A stretch of DNA of 17,457 nucleotides from an uncultured Polyangiaceae bacterium. GTDB taxonomy: Bacteria > Myxococcota_A > Polyangia > Polyangiales > Houyiibacteriaceae. Below are positions 16,458 to 17,457 of this stretch, in pieces. The stretch lies in NCBI GenBank assembly GCA_947259605.1, contig CAMYMX010000018.1, positions 1-17,457 of the forward strand, read 5' to 3'. The translations under genes were made by a program, and so were the position numbers. Each line of letters starts with the position of its first letter. Positions within the stretch are counted from its first letter, which is position 1. The notes beneath the pieces are model-generated. The model was not told the DNA's origin. It did no database searches and saw nothing but the letters and a program-made list of their open reading frames with translations.

Positions 16458-17129
16458 CTAGGGCACCGGGGCGCGGGGCGCAGCCCAGGCGATCGCGGGA
16501 ACCAGGCCTCCGTAATAAAGAACGTTCGGGAGCACGCGCAGAAGAAAACCGACATCGACGCCGGTCGTCAGGATGACCGCGTCGGCTGCGGCCCACAGGG
16601 CGTAGTAGGCCATGACGAACCAGGTCACCCGTCGCGTCCATAGAAGCGCGCGGCTGCGGCGCGGCAAATACACCCGGACCAAGCCGATCGACAGGACGAC
16701 GAACAGCGTCTCGTAGATGACGAAAAGAATGCGAGGCTCGTTCGAGCCCAACGTGAAAACGACGAGCTGCGATCCCGTTGGCACCAGGAGCGTCCAGGCA
16801 GACGCGCGCATCCACGCACCCGCGCTCGTCGCGACGGTCCCGTCTGGTTTCGCGCTCTCGATGAAGAGGAAGAAACGAAAATCACCGATCAGAACGAAAG
16901 CCAGCGGCACGAACGAGGCTGCGGCGCCGGTCAGGGGACCGATGCCGGGCACATCGGTGGTGGTCAGCCAGGCATCAAGTAGCGCAATGGTCGCAAGCGC
17001 TGCGCAATACCTACGTACGGTGGCGGGCAGGCCGGGTCGCGACAGCGCCAATAACAGCCCGAGGATTGCTGCCGTCCAGAGGAGCAACGGGTGCTGAAGG
17101 AACGAATCGTAGAACTCGGCGTAGCTCAC
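16458..17129 (-). CDS. Polytopic membrane protein, about seven helices, unknown function
   Basis: This 223-residue integral membrane protein has hydrophobic segments near 15-30, 42-56, 66-84, 110-126, 132-150, 166-190 and 192-215. The topology is about seven spans, with few conserved polar residues inside them. Arg/Lys-rich loops such as YLPRRSRALLWTRR (153-166) mark cytoplasmic sides. I do not recognise the family. The GTG start overlaps the stop of the upstream cytochrome c gene in a GTGA, so the two are co-translated and may belong to one electron-transfer complex in which this is the membrane partner. That is an inference from position. A 138-bp spacer separates it from korA, so co-transcription with the kor genes is possible but unproven. 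Confidence 0.75.
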   Translation of the reverse strand: MSYAEFYDSFLQHPLLLWTAAILGLLLALSRPGLPATVRRYCAALATIALLDAWLTTTDVPGIGPLTGAAASFVPLAFVLIGDFRFFLFIESAKPDGTVATSAGAWMRASAWTLLVPTGSQLVVFTLGSNEPRILFVIYETLFVVLSIGLVRVYLPRRSRALLWTRRVTWFVMAYYALWAAADAVILTTGVDVGFLLRVLPNVLYYGGLVPAIAWAAPRAPVP

Positions 17130-17457
17130 GGCGCGTCTGGCTCGACTTTGTGGGACGCCATTGCACCAAGATACGCGACGATCTCGTCGATGATGCGTGC
17201 CCGGTCGGGCAAGTTGGGATTCAATGGAGGCATCCTCGGCGCAATGCGCATGAGGGTCGGATCATCGATCCACTTACGGAGCCACTCTTCCTTCAGGTAC
17301 TCGGTTGGATTGGCCGGGTAGTTCAGCTCCGGGCCAATCGCGCCGCCATGCCCGTTGATCGCGTGACACTTGGAGCAGTGAGCGACAAAGGCATTGAACC
17401 CTGCCAGCACCTTTGGGGCTGAAGTCGCTGGCGGCGCCATCTCCTGAAACCGCGATC
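17126..17457 (-). CDS. c-type cytochrome domain protein, N-terminus beyond window
   Basis: The visible part is about 109 residues ending at the TGA at 17126-17128. It contains one haem-c attachment site, CSKCH, in FVAHCSKCHAINGHGGAIGP. The axial methionine is likely in RIAPRMPPLNPNLP. The end, RARIIDEIVAYLGAMASHK, is the usual final helix of class I cytochrome c domains. An ATG at 17440 exists, but the frame is open upstream to the edge (SRFQE) and no signal peptide follows that ATG. A periplasmic cytochrome needs a signal, so the true start is probably outside the window and the protein may be larger. It is coupled by a 4-base overlap to the polytopic membrane protein, suggesting a membrane electron-transfer pair. 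Confidence 0.85.
   Translation of the reverse strand, partial: SRFQEMAPPATSAPKVLAGFNAFVAHCSKCHAINGHGGAIGPELNYPANPTEYLKEEWLRKWIDDPTLMRIAPRMPPLNPNLPDRARIIDEIVAYLGAMASHKVEPDAP

Noticed and set aside
15654..16643. Plus-strand open frame of 329 codons opposite korA.
   Set aside because: It is a shadow of korA's codon bias. The composition is not protein-like and it crosses the korA start and spacer.

Overview
The window is GC-rich and densely coding, with third codon positions mostly G or C. The gene content suggests a Gram-negative, soil- or sediment-type bacterium, most likely from the Myxococcota / former Deltaproteobacteria. The clues are lipoproteins with short lipoboxes, an FG-GAP/VCBS-repeat lipoprotein, a Cys-rich secreted CAP-domain protein of the kind I associate with myxobacteria, and a two-subunit 2-oxoacid:ferredoxin oxidoreductase. 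The assignment is inference; there is no rRNA or marker gene here to settle it.

Layout. (1) 1-4212: surface and secreted functions plus lipid activation. An FG-GAP lipoprotein (minus strand, cut by the left edge) is divergent from a GH10 xylanase-like lipoprotein (plus). Convergent with the latter is a secreted CAP protein (minus). A fatty-acyl-AMP ligase (minus) follows. (2) 4460-5969: a complete IS4-family, IS50/Tn5-like insertion sequence. It is 1490 bp, has an intact DDE transposase, and is flanked by a 10-bp direct repeat that is itself a palindrome. Its ends resemble the IS50 outside and inside ends. (3) 5970-6925: a small single-span membrane protein of unknown function, then a gene-poor stretch. 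That stretch holds a possible 3' gene remnant and a 140-bp element with 12-bp terminal inverted repeats and a perfect 16-bp hairpin in its centre. (4) 6888-9567: a peroxide-stress operon, a PerR-type Fur-family regulator followed after 14 bp by katG. All five PerR metal/sensor ligands can be aligned. (5) 9613-17457, all minus strand: cytochrome c (cut by the right edge), a polytopic membrane protein, korA, korB, an unknown gene of about 500 codons, a four-helix membrane protein and an FAD monooxygenase. Most junctions are overlaps or gaps of a few bases.

The most unusual item is the third gene of the kor cluster (11951-13447). It lies 5 bp behind korB and has no recognised enzyme motif. Its C-terminal half reads like the tail domain of large multidomain pyruvate:ferredoxin-oxidoreductase-like proteins. 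It may therefore be a separately encoded accessory subunit of the 2-oxoacid:ferredoxin oxidoreductase. The intact IS with IS50-like ends and the hairpin-bearing 140-bp element are the other structures that ordinary gene annotation would miss.
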